DNA of 64,000 nucleotides from JAVVHH01 sp965276815 (GCA_965276815.1 CBDIBE010000009.1:62001-126000), one strand, 5' to 3'; counted from the first letter of the stretch, positions 34,283-42,910 are shown. Notes: generated by a model not told the origin, from the sequence alone. Made by a program: numbers and translations.

Positions 34283-35211
34283 TGGAAGGCGCGCTGCTCT
34301 TCCATAGCGGGCTCGACGACCCGGTGGCCTGGCGCGCCGCCATGGCCGCCGAGCTGCCGGACTTGCCCTTCCTCGAGAATGACAGTGGCGATCCCGACCT
34401 GGTCCATTACGCCCTGGTCTGGAAGCCGCCGCACGGCTTCTTCGCCCGCTACCGGAACCTGCGGCTTGTGGTCAATCTCGGCGCGGGCGTCGACTCGCTG
34501 CTCGGCCGCGGCGACCTACCCGCCGTGCCGATCAGCCGCCTGCTCGATCCGAACATGGCAAGCATGATGGCCAATTACGTGCTGTTCGCCGCGCTGCGCT
34601 ACGCCCGCGACATCCCGGAATTCGAGGCCGCCCAGCGCCGGGGCGAGTGGCGCTTCATCCATCCGCGCGAGCTGCACCAGATACGGGTCGGCGTGCTCGG
34701 GCTGGGCGAGCTGGGCTCGGTCGCCGCTGCCGAGCTGGCGCGGCAGGGTTTTGCCGTGACGGGCTGGTCGCGCTCACCGCGCAGCCTTCCGGGCGTGACA
34801 TGCCTGTCCGGGATGGAGGCGCTGCCGGGCGTGGTAGCGGGGAGCGAACTCCTCATCGTGATGCTGCCGCTAACGGTGGAGACGCAGCACCTGTTGGACG
34901 CCGAGCTACTCGCAAAACTGCCGCGCGGGGCGAAGCTGATCAACGTCTCGCGCGGGCAGATCATCGTCGAGGACGCGCTGGTCGCGGCGCTCGGGAGCGG
35001 CGCGTTGGGCGGCGCGACGCTGGACGTGTTCGAGACGGAGCCGCTGCCCGCCATTTCGCCATTGTGGCGGATGGAGAACGTGCTGATCACGCCGCATGTG
35101 GCGTCTGTCGCCATCCCGCGCTCCTCGGCCGCGCAGGTGGCCGAAAGCATCCGCCGTGTCACCGCCGGCGAGACGCCCCTCGCCCAGGTGGACCCGGCGC
35201 GAGGCTACTAG
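34282..35211 (+). CDS. D-2-hydroxyacid dehydrogenase (glyoxylate/hydroxypyruvate reductase GhrA-like)
   Basis: A 309-residue NAD(P)-dependent oxidoreductase. The Rossmann domain has GVLGLGELGSVAAAELARQGF (~residue 135) and, further on, GWSRSP, whose Arg suggests NADPH preference. The catalytic triad is present: Arg in NVSRGQ, Glu in DVFETEPLP and His in TPHVAS. The N-terminal part with YRNLRLVVNLGAGVDSLL resembles GhrA. Its ATG overlaps the stop of the AroQ-like gene by one base (TGATG), so it probably acts on a 2-oxo or 2-hydroxy acid made or used in the same pathway. Confidence 0.9.
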   Translation: MEGALLFHSGLDDPVAWRAAMAAELPDLPFLENDSGDPDLVHYALVWKPPHGFFARYRNLRLVVNLGAGVDSLLGRGDLPAVPISRLLDPNMASMMANYVLFAALRYARDIPEFEAAQRRGEWRFIHPRELHQIRVGVLGLGELGSVAAAELARQGFAVTGWSRSPRSLPGVTCLSGMEALPGVVAGSELLIVMLPLTVETQHLLDAELLAKLPRGAKLINVSRGQIIVEDALVAALGSGALGGATLDVFETEPLPAISPLWRMENVLITPHVASVAIPRSSAAQVAESIRRVTAGETPLAQVDPARGY

Positions 35212-35240
35212 CATAGTTTCCGCAACAGAGGAGAACGACG

Positions 35241-36065
35241 ATGCGACTGATGGTTCGAGGTTTGCTGCTGTGCGGGGTCATGGCTCTGCTCGCCGGGACC
35301 GCGTTGGCGCAGGATGCGCTCGCCGACATCAAGAAGCGCGGCGAGATCGCCGTCGGCACTGAATTGCAATTCGCGCCGTTCGAGTATCTCCAGGGCGACA
35401 AGCCCGTCGGCTTCGACGTCGATCTGTTTGAGAAGATCGCCAAAGATTTGGGCGTGACCGTCAAATGGGTCGACCTGCCCTGGGCGAGCGTGCTGCCCGC
35501 GCTCGAGGCCCGCAAATTCGACATGGTCGTCGCCGGCACCACCGCCTCGAAGGCGCGGCTCGAGCGCTACGCGATGACCTTGCCGATCGGCGACGCCACC
35601 GTGGCGCTGGTCAAGCGCGCCGACAACAAGGACATCACCAAGCCGCAGGATATCGCCGGCAAGGTGGTCGGCGGCACCAAAGGGTCGATGCAGTTGCAGA
35701 CCCTGCTCGACTTCGCGAAGACCCTGCCCGGCGGGGTGGAGGACACCAAGGTCTATATCGGCAGCACCAACCTCTATGCGGATGTCGACGCCGGCCGGAT
35801 CGCCGCCGCATCCGGCTCGCTGCCGAACCTGCAATATCTGGTCAAGAACCAGCCGGACCTGCAGGTGGTGATGCCGCCCTTCGGGCCGCCGGCCTATCTC
35901 GCCTGGGTGATGCGCAAGACCGACGACAACAAGACCCTGCTGGACGCGGTCAACGGCGAGTTGCGCAAGCTCAACGCGGACGGGACCATCACCGCGCTCC
36001 AGGTCAAATGGTTCGGGACGGCGACGAAGCTGCCGATGGACGCCCTGCCGCCGCCCTCGAGCTGA
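35241..36065 (+). CDS. ABC transporter substrate-binding protein, family 3 (polar amino acid type)
   Basis: A 274-residue periplasmic binding protein. Signal peptide MRLMVRGLLLCGVMALLAGTALA is followed by DIKKRGEIAVGTELQFAPFEYLQGDKPVGFDVDLFEKIAKDLG, the standard opening of SBP_bac_3 amino-acid-binding proteins. The ligand-loop motif DLPWASVLPALEARKFDMVVAG is also present. It begins a four-gene transport operon (two permeases and an ATPase) and overlaps the next start by one base. The amino acid or opine ligand is not predictable here. Confidence 0.93.
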   Translation: MRLMVRGLLLCGVMALLAGTALAQDALADIKKRGEIAVGTELQFAPFEYLQGDKPVGFDVDLFEKIAKDLGVTVKWVDLPWASVLPALEARKFDMVVAGTTASKARLERYAMTLPIGDATVALVKRADNKDITKPQDIAGKVVGGTKGSMQLQTLLDFAKTLPGGVEDTKVYIGSTNLYADVDAGRIAAASGSLPNLQYLVKNQPDLQVVMPPFGPPAYLAWVMRKTDDNKTLLDAVNGELRKLNADGTITALQVKWFGTATKLPMDALPPPSS

Positions 36066-36744
36066 TGGCGGACTTCCTCGCCAGCGATTCGGCGGCGGCC
36101 AGCATCGTGCTGCTGCTGCGCGGCGCGGGGCTGACCTTGCTGATCTCGGCGGCGAGCATCCTGGCCGGGTTCGTGATCGCGCTCGCGGTCTGCGCAGCCC
36201 GGCTGTCGCGCGGCCGGCTGCTGCGCGCCGCGGGCGCGCCTATCTCAGCTTCTTCCGCGGCGTGCCGCTGCTGATCCAGTTGCTGGTGATTTATTACCTG
36301 CTGCCGTTCGTCGGGTTGGAGCTGCCCGGCTTCGTCGCCGCGATCATCGCGCTCGCGATCTGTACCGCGGCGTATCAGGCGGAGAATTTGCGCGGCGGGT
36401 TCATGGCGGTGCCGCCGGGTCAGATCGCGGCGGCCTATGCGTTCGGCTTCTCGCGACGGCAGGTCTGGCGGCGCATCCAGTTGCCGCAGGCGCTGCGGGC
36501 GGCGCTGCCTGCTGTCATCAACGAGATGATCGCGATCCTGAAGGCGTCCTCGCTCATTTCGGTCGTCAGCGTGGCCGATTTGATGCGCGTCGCCCAGAAC
36601 ATCGTGGCGCGCACCCAGCAGCCGATCGACTGGTATGGGATCGCGGCGCTGCTGTATTTGGTGATCAGCCTCGGCGTGGCGGCGCTGGGACGGCGATCCG
36701 AACGGGTGTTGGGGCGCGGTTTCGCCGCGTCGACGCCGGGATGA
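36065..36744 (+). pseudogene. Polar amino-acid ABC transporter permease (HisM/GlnP type), frameshifted
   Basis: Two frames together encode one permease of about 226 residues. The first, from ATG 36065, gives MADFLASDSAAAS, a membrane helix (TLLISAASILAGFVIALAVC) and RLSRGRLLRAAG. The second frame, open to 36744, continues YLSFFRGVPLLIQLLVIYYLL with the EAA region AYAFGFSRRQVWRRIQLPQALRAALP. The break is at about 36228-36242 in a GC-rich run (GCCGCGGGCGCGCC), consistent with one missing base. This could be a real inactivating mutation or a sequencing error; the flanking genes are intact and the downstream permease start overlap is preserved. Confidence 0.85.
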
Positions 36745-37406
36745 TCGACTGGTCGCTATTCGCCGATTACGGTCCGCAACTGCTGAGCGGCGCGCGCAAC
36801 ACTGTGCTGTGCTGGGTGGCCGGGTCGGCGCTGGGCTGCGTGATCGGGTTTGTCTGCGGCCTGGCGCTTTCCGGCGGCCCGGCGCCGCTGCGCACCCCAA
36901 TCCGCTGGTATGTCGAGTTCTTCCGCGGCACGCCGCTGCTCATACAATTGTTCCTGGTCTATGCCGGCGGCCCGCATATCGGGATCACGCTCAGCGCGAT
37001 CACCGTGGGCATCGTCGGGCTCGGCCTGTACGGCGGCGCGTATTTTACCGAAATCTTTCGCGCCGGGTTCACCAACATCCCGGCCGGGCAGATCGACGCG
37101 GCGCGCAGCTTCGGGTTCAGCCGGCATCACACGGTGCGGCGGATCATCCTGCCGCAGATGCTGCTGATCAGCTTACCGGCGATCGTCAACCTGCTCATTT
37201 TCATTCTCAAGGACACCGCCGTGCTGTCGATCCTGACCATCCCCGAGCTGACCTTCGAGGTGACCGGCATGACGCTGGAAACGTTCGCGTTTATCGAGCC
37301 CTACATGGCGCTCGCGATCGCCTACTGGCTGCTGGTCGAGCTCACAGCCTGGGCGGGCCGGGCGGCGGAGCATGGGCTGAAGCGGCGGCTGGGATTGTAC
37401 GCGTGA
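36741..37406 (+). CDS. Polar amino-acid ABC transporter permease (second subunit)
   Basis: A 221-residue permease of the His/Glu/Gln/Arg family. It has an N-terminal YGPQLLSGARNTVLCWVAGSALG helix, FRGTPLLIQLFLVYAGG, and the EAA region DAARSFGFSRHHTVRRIILPQMLLISLP. The ATG overlaps the stop of the frameshifted permease frame (ATGA), and the stop overlaps the GTG of the ATPase. With the first permease broken, this subunit could still homodimerise, as some family members do. Confidence 0.92.
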   Translation: MIDWSLFADYGPQLLSGARNTVLCWVAGSALGCVIGFVCGLALSGGPAPLRTPIRWYVEFFRGTPLLIQLFLVYAGGPHIGITLSAITVGIVGLGLYGGAYFTEIFRAGFTNIPAGQIDAARSFGFSRHHTVRRIILPQMLLISLPAIVNLLIFILKDTAVLSILTIPELTFEVTGMTLETFAFIEPYMALAIAYWLLVELTAWAGRAAEHGLKRRLGLYA

Positions 37407-38206
37407 GCACGCCGGTCATCGAGGTGCGCGGGCTCGGCAAGAGTTTTGGCGCGCATCTTGTATTGTCGGGGATCGATCTGGTCGTGCATCCCTCCGAAGT
37501 GCTTTGCGTCATCGGCCCGTCCGGGTCGGGCAAGAGCACGCTGCTGCGCTGCATGAACTTCCTCGAGCCGTACGATGCGGGCGAGGTGCTGGTGGATGGC
37601 AAGCTGCTCGGCTACCGGCTGGACCCGGCGGGCAGCCGGGTGCGCGACAGCCTGGCGAACGTGAACGCGCTGCGCCGAAGGCTCGCCATGGTGTTCCAGT
37701 CGTTCAATCTCTGGCCGCACATGACCGCGCTGCAGAACGTGACGGAGCCGCTGGTGCTCGTGCAGCGCAAGGGCCGCGCGGAGGCCGACGCGATCGGCCG
37801 GGAGACACTCGCAAAGGTTGGTTTGGGCGCCAAGCTCGCCGCCTATCCGGCGCAACTCTCGGGCGGGCAGCAGCAGCGCGTCGGCATCGCCCGGGCGCTC
37901 GCGATCAGCCCGGCGGCGATCCTGTTCGACGAGCCCACCTCGGCGCTCGATCCGGAGCTGGTCGGCGAAGTGCTGCAGACCATCCGCCAGCTCGCCGCGG
38001 AAGGGATGACGATGGTGATCGTCACGCATGAGATGGGGTTCGCGGCGCGCGTGGCCGACCGGGTCATGTTCCTCGACGAGGGGCGGATCGTCGAGGAGGG
38101 CCCGCCGGGTCGCCTGTTCGCCGCCCCGCGCAGCGAACGGCTGCGGCAATTCCTGCAGACCTGGACGGAGCGCAGCCAGATCGTGACCGAGGGCGCCGCG
38201 CAGTGA
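37403..38206 (+). CDS. Polar amino-acid ABC transporter ATPase (HisP/GlnQ type)
   Basis: A 267-residue ATPase with Walker A GPSGSGKST (~residue 38), VFQSFNLWPHMTALQNV (Q-loop typical of GlnQ/HisP), LSGGQQQRVGIARALA, ILFDEPTSALDPEL and the switch HEMGFAARVADRV. The insert between Walker A and the Q-loop (LLGYRLDPAGSRVRDSLANVNALRRR) is longer than in GlnQ and resembles HisP/opine transporters. The GTG start overlaps the permease stop; the stop overlaps the GTG of the acyl-CoA synthetase gene. Confidence 0.93.
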   Translation: MSTPVIEVRGLGKSFGAHLVLSGIDLVVHPSEVLCVIGPSGSGKSTLLRCMNFLEPYDAGEVLVDGKLLGYRLDPAGSRVRDSLANVNALRRRLAMVFQSFNLWPHMTALQNVTEPLVLVQRKGRAEADAIGRETLAKVGLGAKLAAYPAQLSGGQQQRVGIARALAISPAAILFDEPTSALDPELVGEVLQTIRQLAAEGMTMVIVTHEMGFAARVADRVMFLDEGRIVEEGPPGRLFAAPRSERLRQFLQTWTERSQIVTEGAAQ

Positions 38207-40278
38207 CCGGAATGGACGCGCTGCTGCGGCCGGCATCGGTCTGCGTCGTTGGCGTCTCGTCGCGGCGCCCGACGCGCGGCAACATGGCGATCCGCAATCT
38301 GCAGGCGCTCGGCTTCCGCGGCCGCATCCTGCCGGTGCGTCCGCAGGCGGCGGAGCTGGAGGGCCTGAAGGCGGTGCCGTCCATCGAGGCGTTGCCGCCG
38401 GGCGTCGACGTCGCCTTCGTTGCGGTCCCGGCAGGCGATGTGGCCGGCGTGATCCTGCGGCTCGACCGCGCCGGGGTGAAAGCGGCGGTGGTGATCACGG
38501 CCGGGTTCTCGCCCGAGCAGGAGGCGACGCTGCGCGAGGTCGCGGGCCGTGTCGCCTTGCTGATGCATGGCCCCAACTGCATGGGCTTGCTGAACTTCTC
38601 CGACAACGTTCCGCTCTATTCGGCCGAATTCCCGGCCACGATCCGCCCCGGCCGCGTGGCGTTGCTCGCGCAATCCGGCTCGGCGGCGATCGCCGTCATG
38701 AACACGCTGCGGGCCGGGTTCTCCAAAGTGGTCACTGTCGGCAGCGAGTTCCGGCTTACGGCGACGGACTATCTGGACTGGCTCGCCGAGGACGACGCGA
38801 CCTCGGTGACCGGGGTGATCCTGGAGGCGATCCAATCGCCGGACGCCTTCGCAGCCGCGGTGCGCAAGGTGCACGCCGCGGGCAAGTCGGTGGTCGTGCT
38901 GAAAGTCGGGCGGTCCGTGATCGGCGAGCGCGCCGCGCAGGCGCACACCGGCGCCATGATCACGCCCGCGACCGCTTACGAGTGCTTCTTTCGCGACCTC
39001 GGTGTGCCCACCGTATCGGACTACGATCAGCTCGCGGGCGCGTTGCTGGCGCTGGCCGCCTGCAAGCCTGCGGGCGGCGGGGGCGTTGCCGTCACCGGCA
39101 TCTCCGGCGGCGAAACCGCGCTGATGTGCGACCTGGTGGCGGAATCCGGGCTGCGCCTGGCAGAATGGTCGGCCGAAACGGAGGCGGCAGTGCGGGAAGC
39201 GCTACCCGGCACCACCGGCCGTAATCCGCTGGATGTGTGGGCGTCGCTCCGGGCGGAGGACACAGATGGCCACCTCACGGCCCTCGAGGCGATCGCCGCC
39301 GACCCGGCGGTGGGCACGATCATCGCAGTGCAGGATCTGCAAGCCACCCTGCCCCGCCAGCTCAGCGGACGCTACCGCCATCCGATGGGCATGGTCGCCG
39401 CACTGCGTCAGCGCACGGATAAGCCGGTCCTGGTGCTCGCATCGACGCCCGACCCGCTGCACCCCGACCTCGCCGCATTGCTCGAGCAAGGCGGCGTGCC
39501 GGTGATGCAAGGCCTCTGGGCCGGGCTGGGCGCGTTGCGGGCCCTCGCCGTCGAACGGCCCACGGAGCACGAACCGCCGGCGGTGTTGGACTTGGCTAGT
39601 CTGCAGGAGGAGATAAGGCGGCATTCGGGTCCGCTGCCCAATGCGCTCTGCCAGCAGATTTTGGCGCGCTACCAGATCCCCTTCGTGCGCTCGTTGACCA
39701 CCGGGCCGGATGGGACGCCGCCGGAGGGACTCACCTTTCCGGTCGTGGTCAAGGTCGCCTCGAGCGGGATCGCGCACCGGTCCGAAATCGGCGGGGTCGC
39801 ACTGGGGATTGCGGATGCCGAGAGTCTGCGGCGGGCCGTGGCCGACATCCGTGCGAGCGTGGCGTCGGCCGCGCCAGACCGGGTCATCGACGGGTTCGAA
39901 ATCCAGGAACAGCTCAGCGGCTGCGTCGAGGCAATGGCCGGGTTCAGCATGGCGCCGCCATTCGGGCCGCTGACCATCGTCGGCACCGGCGGCGTGCTGG
40001 CCGAGTTGCAGGCCGATCGTGCCGCCACGCTTGGCTGGATCCCGCCGGCGCGGGCGGCGCAGATGATCGAAGCGCTGCGGCTCGGCCGGGTCCTCGGCGG
40101 CTATCGCAACCTGGTGCCGCCGACCCGGCTGGACGGGCTGGCCAGGCTGGTCTCCAACCTGACCCGGCTCGCCCGCGATCTCGGCGATGTCATCGCCGAA
40201 TGCGACCTCAACCCGGTGCTGGTGCGACCCGGCTCGGGCGAGGCGACGGCCGTCGATGTGCTGATGATCGCGCGCTGA
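38203..40278 (+). CDS. NDP-forming acyl-CoA synthetase (acetate-CoA ligase, ADP-forming, family)
   Basis: A 691-residue enzyme with the alpha and beta parts of ADP-forming acyl-CoA synthetases fused. The CoA-binding domain begins LLRPASVCVVGVSSRRPTRGNMAIRNL; a succinyl-CoA-ligase-like flavodoxin region has HGPNCMGLLNF and QSGSAAIAVM; AQAHTGAM contains the likely phospho-His. The ATP-grasp domain starts around residue 480 (VKVASSGIAHRSEIGGVALGI) and ends with AECDLNPVLVRPG. The substrate could be acetate, another short acid or an aromatic acid (PimA-like). It is translationally coupled to the amino-acid-type transporter, suggesting that the imported compound is activated to a CoA ester. Confidence 0.9.
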   Translation: MTGMDALLRPASVCVVGVSSRRPTRGNMAIRNLQALGFRGRILPVRPQAAELEGLKAVPSIEALPPGVDVAFVAVPAGDVAGVILRLDRAGVKAAVVITAGFSPEQEATLREVAGRVALLMHGPNCMGLLNFSDNVPLYSAEFPATIRPGRVALLAQSGSAAIAVMNTLRAGFSKVVTVGSEFRLTATDYLDWLAEDDATSVTGVILEAIQSPDAFAAAVRKVHAAGKSVVVLKVGRSVIGERAAQAHTGAMITPATAYECFFRDLGVPTVSDYDQLAGALLALAACKPAGGGGVAVTGISGGETALMCDLVAESGLRLAEWSAETEAAVREALPGTTGRNPLDVWASLRAEDTDGHLTALEAIAADPAVGTIIAVQDLQATLPRQLSGRYRHPMGMVAALRQRTDKPVLVLASTPDPLHPDLAALLEQGGVPVMQGLWAGLGALRALAVERPTEHEPPAVLDLASLQEEIRRHSGPLPNALCQQILARYQIPFVRSLTTGPDGTPPEGLTFPVVVKVASSGIAHRSEIGGVALGIADAESLRRAVADIRASVASAAPDRVIDGFEIQEQLSGCVEAMAGFSMAPPFGPLTIVGTGGVLAELQADRAATLGWIPPARAAQMIEALRLGRVLGGYRNLVPPTRLDGLARLVSNLTRLARDLGDVIAECDLNPVLVRPGSGEATAVDVLMIAR

Positions 40279-40279
40279 G

Positions 40280-41095
40280 CTACTCGAATTCGGCGAACTG
40301 CGCCGTCCGCCAGGCGAGCGCCGGGCCGAGGCCCTCGGTGCGGCGCAACCGGTCGAACGTGTCGGCCTCGGGCGAACTGGTCGAGTCCATGATCGCGCAG
40401 GCCTCCGCGCCATAGGCGATGGCGTTGCGCAGCCCCATCGTCTCGAACGCCTGGTTGATCGACCGCTTGTTCCACTGCAGGCATTCGAGCGACACGCGCG
40501 ACATGCGGCGGGCGAGCTTGACGACTTCGTGGTGCAGTTCCGGCTTCGGGAACACGCCGTCGACGAGCCCAAGACGCAGCGCCTCCGCGGCATCGATCGC
40601 GTCGCCGGTGTAGATGAGCCGGCGGGCCCGCTGCCCGAGGATCCAGGGCATGATCATCGTCGCGATGCCGTTGGAGAACCGGGCCTCGACGGCCGCGAAG
40701 GCCGCGTCATCCGAGCAGTAGCGCATATCGCAGCACATCGCGAATTCGAGGGCGCCTGCGTAACAAAGCCCGTCGATCATGGCGATGACGGGCTTGCTGC
40801 AATCCCACACCGAATAGGTGAACTTGATGTCCTTTTGCATGCGCGCCCGCCATTCCGGGAGCGTGCGTTTCGGTTTCTGCGCGGATTCCTTGATGTCGTA
40901 ACCCGCCGAAAACGCGCGGCCGCCGGCCCCGGTGACGATGATGACCCGCACGTCCGGATCGGCATCCGCCTGCGCGACGGCGGCCATGATCTCGTCCACC
41001 AAGGGCTGGCTCAGCGCGTTGTGCCGCTCCGGCCGGTTCAGGGTCAGCGTCGCGACCCGGTTGTCCACGTCGTAGAGGAGGAATTCGTAGCTCAT
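40280..41095 (-). CDS. Enoyl-CoA hydratase/isomerase (crotonase) family protein
   Basis: A 271-residue crotonase-fold enzyme. It starts with LYDVDNRVATLTLNRPERHNALS; the oxyanion-hole segment is AFSAGYDIKE (~residue 63). The second hole and catalytic Glu region reads IDGLCYAGALEFAMCCDMRY, with a further Glu in AAVEARFSNG. Both acidic residues of true hydratases appear retained, though the usual GGG turn is YAG. It is convergent with the acyl-CoA synthetase (1 nt between the stops) and lies downstream of the HpaB-type gene on its own strand, 38 nt away. Confidence 0.88.
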   Translation of the reverse strand: MSYEFLLYDVDNRVATLTLNRPERHNALSQPLVDEIMAAVAQADADPDVRVIIVTGAGGRAFSAGYDIKESAQKPKRTLPEWRARMQKDIKFTYSVWDCSKPVIAMIDGLCYAGALEFAMCCDMRYCSDDAAFAAVEARFSNGIATMIMPWILGQRARRLIYTGDAIDAAEALRLGLVDGVFPKPELHHEVVKLARRMSRVSLECLQWNKRSINQAFETMGLRNAIAYGAEACAIMDSTSSPEADTFDRLRRTEGLGPALAWRTAQFAEFE

Positions 41096-41133
41096 GTGCG
41101 GCAGCGTAGGACACCCATCACGCAGGTGCCAAA

Positions 41134-42585
41134 TCAGTCCTTCTTGCCGAGCACGCGATCCGACAGTCCGGCCGAGCGGCGCACGAAATCCAGCGGCCCC
41201 GAGAAGTCGAACGATTTGTAGACCGCCGCCAAATGGTTGAAGTGCGGCGCCTGGGCAAATTGCACGAACGCCAAGCGATGCCCGGCATAATCGCTGTTCA
41301 GCAGGTCGCGCGCGAAGGCGAGCAGCTTGCGGCGGTCATCGGCATGCCAGGAATCGTTCAGCGTGTAGAATTTCTGCAGCCATGGCGCCGCCTCGCCCGC
41401 GAACTGGTCGGATTCCGGCGTCACGCAAATCTGCCCGCCGATCAGCTCGCGCGCCGTATGCATCATCGCCGGCAGTTGCGAGCAGGCCAGCACGCGCCCG
41501 GCATACAGGATCGACTGGTTCGGCATCGCCAGCCCGGCCGGGCTCGTCTCCACCAGAGCGATGCTCGCCTCCAGATGCGCGCGGATGCCCTCGCGATAGC
41601 AGACGAGGTCGGCCAGCTTCTCCTGCACCGATTGCAGCTTCTCGAGCCCGGTTTGCTTGGCGCTCCACATCGCCGCGCCGATCATCATGTCGGCGACGTA
41701 GAGCAGCCGCAGCACGTAGGGGAACGCGCTGTAGCGATGCACGGTCGCGCGAATGTGCTGCGCGGCGCGGGTGTGACGGTAGAAAAACACGTCCTCCCAG
41801 GGGATCAGCACGTCGTCGAACACCACCAGCGCCTCGACCTCGTCGAAACGGCTGGCGAGCGGCGTGTCGGCCGGGTCGGCGCGGCCGGCGAACCCGGCGC
41901 GGCAGATGTGCTTGACCCCCGGCGCCCCCATCTTCACGATGCAGCCGACGGCGTGGTTGCTCTCCCGCTCATCGGTCCAGGCGCCCACAGTCGGCTTGAG
42001 GAAGGCCTGGTCGGCGTAGCAGGCGGCGGTCTCGAACTTGGCGCCGCGGATGATGATGCCGGCGTCGGTCTCCTTGGTCACCCGCACCATCATGTCGGGG
42101 TCGCGCCGGTCTACGGCCAGGGAGCGGTCGCCCTTTGGGTCGGTGTTGGCCGAGACGTGGAACGGGTCGTCGGTCACCACGGCCTGGATATGCCGGTCGA
42201 TATTGCCGGCGAAGCGCGGGTCGATCTCGGCCAGCACGTCGCGCCCATCCTGTAGCGACCACATTTCGCCGACCGTCTCGTCGCCGACCCGCGTTACCAC
42301 GCCGCCGAGGTCCTGCAGCACGACGTCCACCGCGCGCCACTTGTCGTGCCAATCCTGCTTAGTGGTCGGCGGGCGGTTGAAGACGCTGTGCCGCGCATTG
42401 CCGTCACCGTAGCCCAGCGTGTCGGCGAATTTTTCCTCATGCGCCATGTCGTAGATGCGGGCGCGGGCGGCGACGATCGGCGCCAGCGCCGGGTGCGTGG
42501 TCACGTCCCGCACGCGTTCGCCGCCAACGTAGACTTCACGGCCATCGCGGATGCCGTCTAGGTATTGCGCGCCCGTCCGAAGCAT
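41134..42585 (-). CDS. 4-hydroxyphenylacetate 3-hydroxylase family protein (HpaB type)
   Basis: A 483-residue FADH2-dependent monooxygenase large component. Family segments are RTGAQYLDGIRDGREVYVGGERV at the start, WSLQDGRDVLAEIDPRF, VVTDDPFHVSANTDPKGDRS, ETDAGIIIRGAKFETAACYADQ, VFDDVLIPWEDVFFYR and TPESDQFAG. This family also includes 4-hydroxybutyryl-CoA dehydratase relatives, but the His/Cys iron-sulfur ligands expected there are not evident, and the length suits the monooxygenase. A reductase partner (HpaC) is not in the window. A 13-bp inverted repeat lies 27-61 bp upstream of the start. Confidence 0.88.
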   Translation of the reverse strand: MLRTGAQYLDGIRDGREVYVGGERVRDVTTHPALAPIVAARARIYDMAHEEKFADTLGYGDGNARHSVFNRPPTTKQDWHDKWRAVDVVLQDLGGVVTRVGDETVGEMWSLQDGRDVLAEIDPRFAGNIDRHIQAVVTDDPFHVSANTDPKGDRSLAVDRRDPDMMVRVTKETDAGIIIRGAKFETAACYADQAFLKPTVGAWTDERESNHAVGCIVKMGAPGVKHICRAGFAGRADPADTPLASRFDEVEALVVFDDVLIPWEDVFFYRHTRAAQHIRATVHRYSAFPYVLRLLYVADMMIGAAMWSAKQTGLEKLQSVQEKLADLVCYREGIRAHLEASIALVETSPAGLAMPNQSILYAGRVLACSQLPAMMHTARELIGGQICVTPESDQFAGEAAPWLQKFYTLNDSWHADDRRKLLAFARDLLNSDYAGHRLAFVQFAQAPHFNHLAAVYKSFDFSGPLDFVRRSAGLSDRVLGKKD

Positions 42586-42611
42586 TGGGTCCCACCTTGC
42601 TGGCGACCGAG

Positions 42612-42646
42612 GGTAGAGCGCTCCTTTACCAACGGAGCGCTCTACC
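42612..42646. promoter_or_regulatory. Perfect 13-bp inverted repeat upstream of the HpaB-type gene
   Basis: The arms at 42612-42624 (GGTAGAGCGCTCC) and 42634-42646 (GGAGCGCTCTACC) are perfectly complementary around a 9-nt loop. The repeat sits 27-61 bp upstream of the HpaB-type start codon (42585) and immediately downstream of the SEC-C remnant's stop on the same strand. It could be an operator, a leader hairpin or a terminator for the remnant; there is no T-tract. Each arm contains the palindrome AGCGCT. Confidence 0.5.
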
Positions 42647-42654
42647 GTGATCCG

Positions 42655-42910
42655 TCACTTGCGGAAGTAGTCGGATCGTATCGCCCCGTCAAACCGCTGC
42701 CCTCGGAGACAGCACCGCTTGAAACCGGCGTCCGGAACCACACGGGCAGGGATCACGGCGGCCAAGCCTTTCCAACAGTTCCTTGTCCCCATGCACAACC
42801 CGCAAGCCGCGCTTTACCTGGGTTTCCGAGTTAAAATCCCCTCCGACGTTTGCTCATCGGCTCAAAAGCAGAAGCGCGGTTCGATGTCGTTGCGGGGCAT
42901 GGGAACCTCC
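42655..42910 (-). pseudogene. Degenerate gene remnant ending in a SEC-C zinc-binding motif
   Basis: On the minus strand a coding-like stretch reads SHAPQRHRTALLLLSR, then a TGA (42854-42856) where related sequences have Trp, then ANVGGDFNSETQVKRGLR, VVHGDKELLERLGRRDPC and PCGSGRR. One extra T near 42724 breaks the frame before FKRCCLRGQRFDG and RSDYFRK (stop 42655-42657). SEC-C motifs (CxC...CC) bind zinc at the end of SecA and many unrelated proteins. A strong ribosome-like site (GGGAGG) precedes the segment near 42905. I recall similar short SEC-C segments recurring in alphaproteobacterial genomes; the parent gene is not identifiable. The 425-nt gap 42586-43010 holds nothing else but the inverted repeat at 42612-42646. 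Confidence 0.55.

Noticed and set aside
42612..42646. Possible tRNA-Thr fragment
   Set aside because: The loop resembles a GGT anticodon arm but no acceptor, T-arm or CCA is present. A simple inverted repeat explains the similarity.
42862..42900. 12-codon ORF (MPRNDIEPRFCF) with a good ribosome site on the minus strand
   Set aside because: It overlaps the SEC-C remnant in another frame. With no conservation evidence, I treat the site as belonging to the decayed gene.
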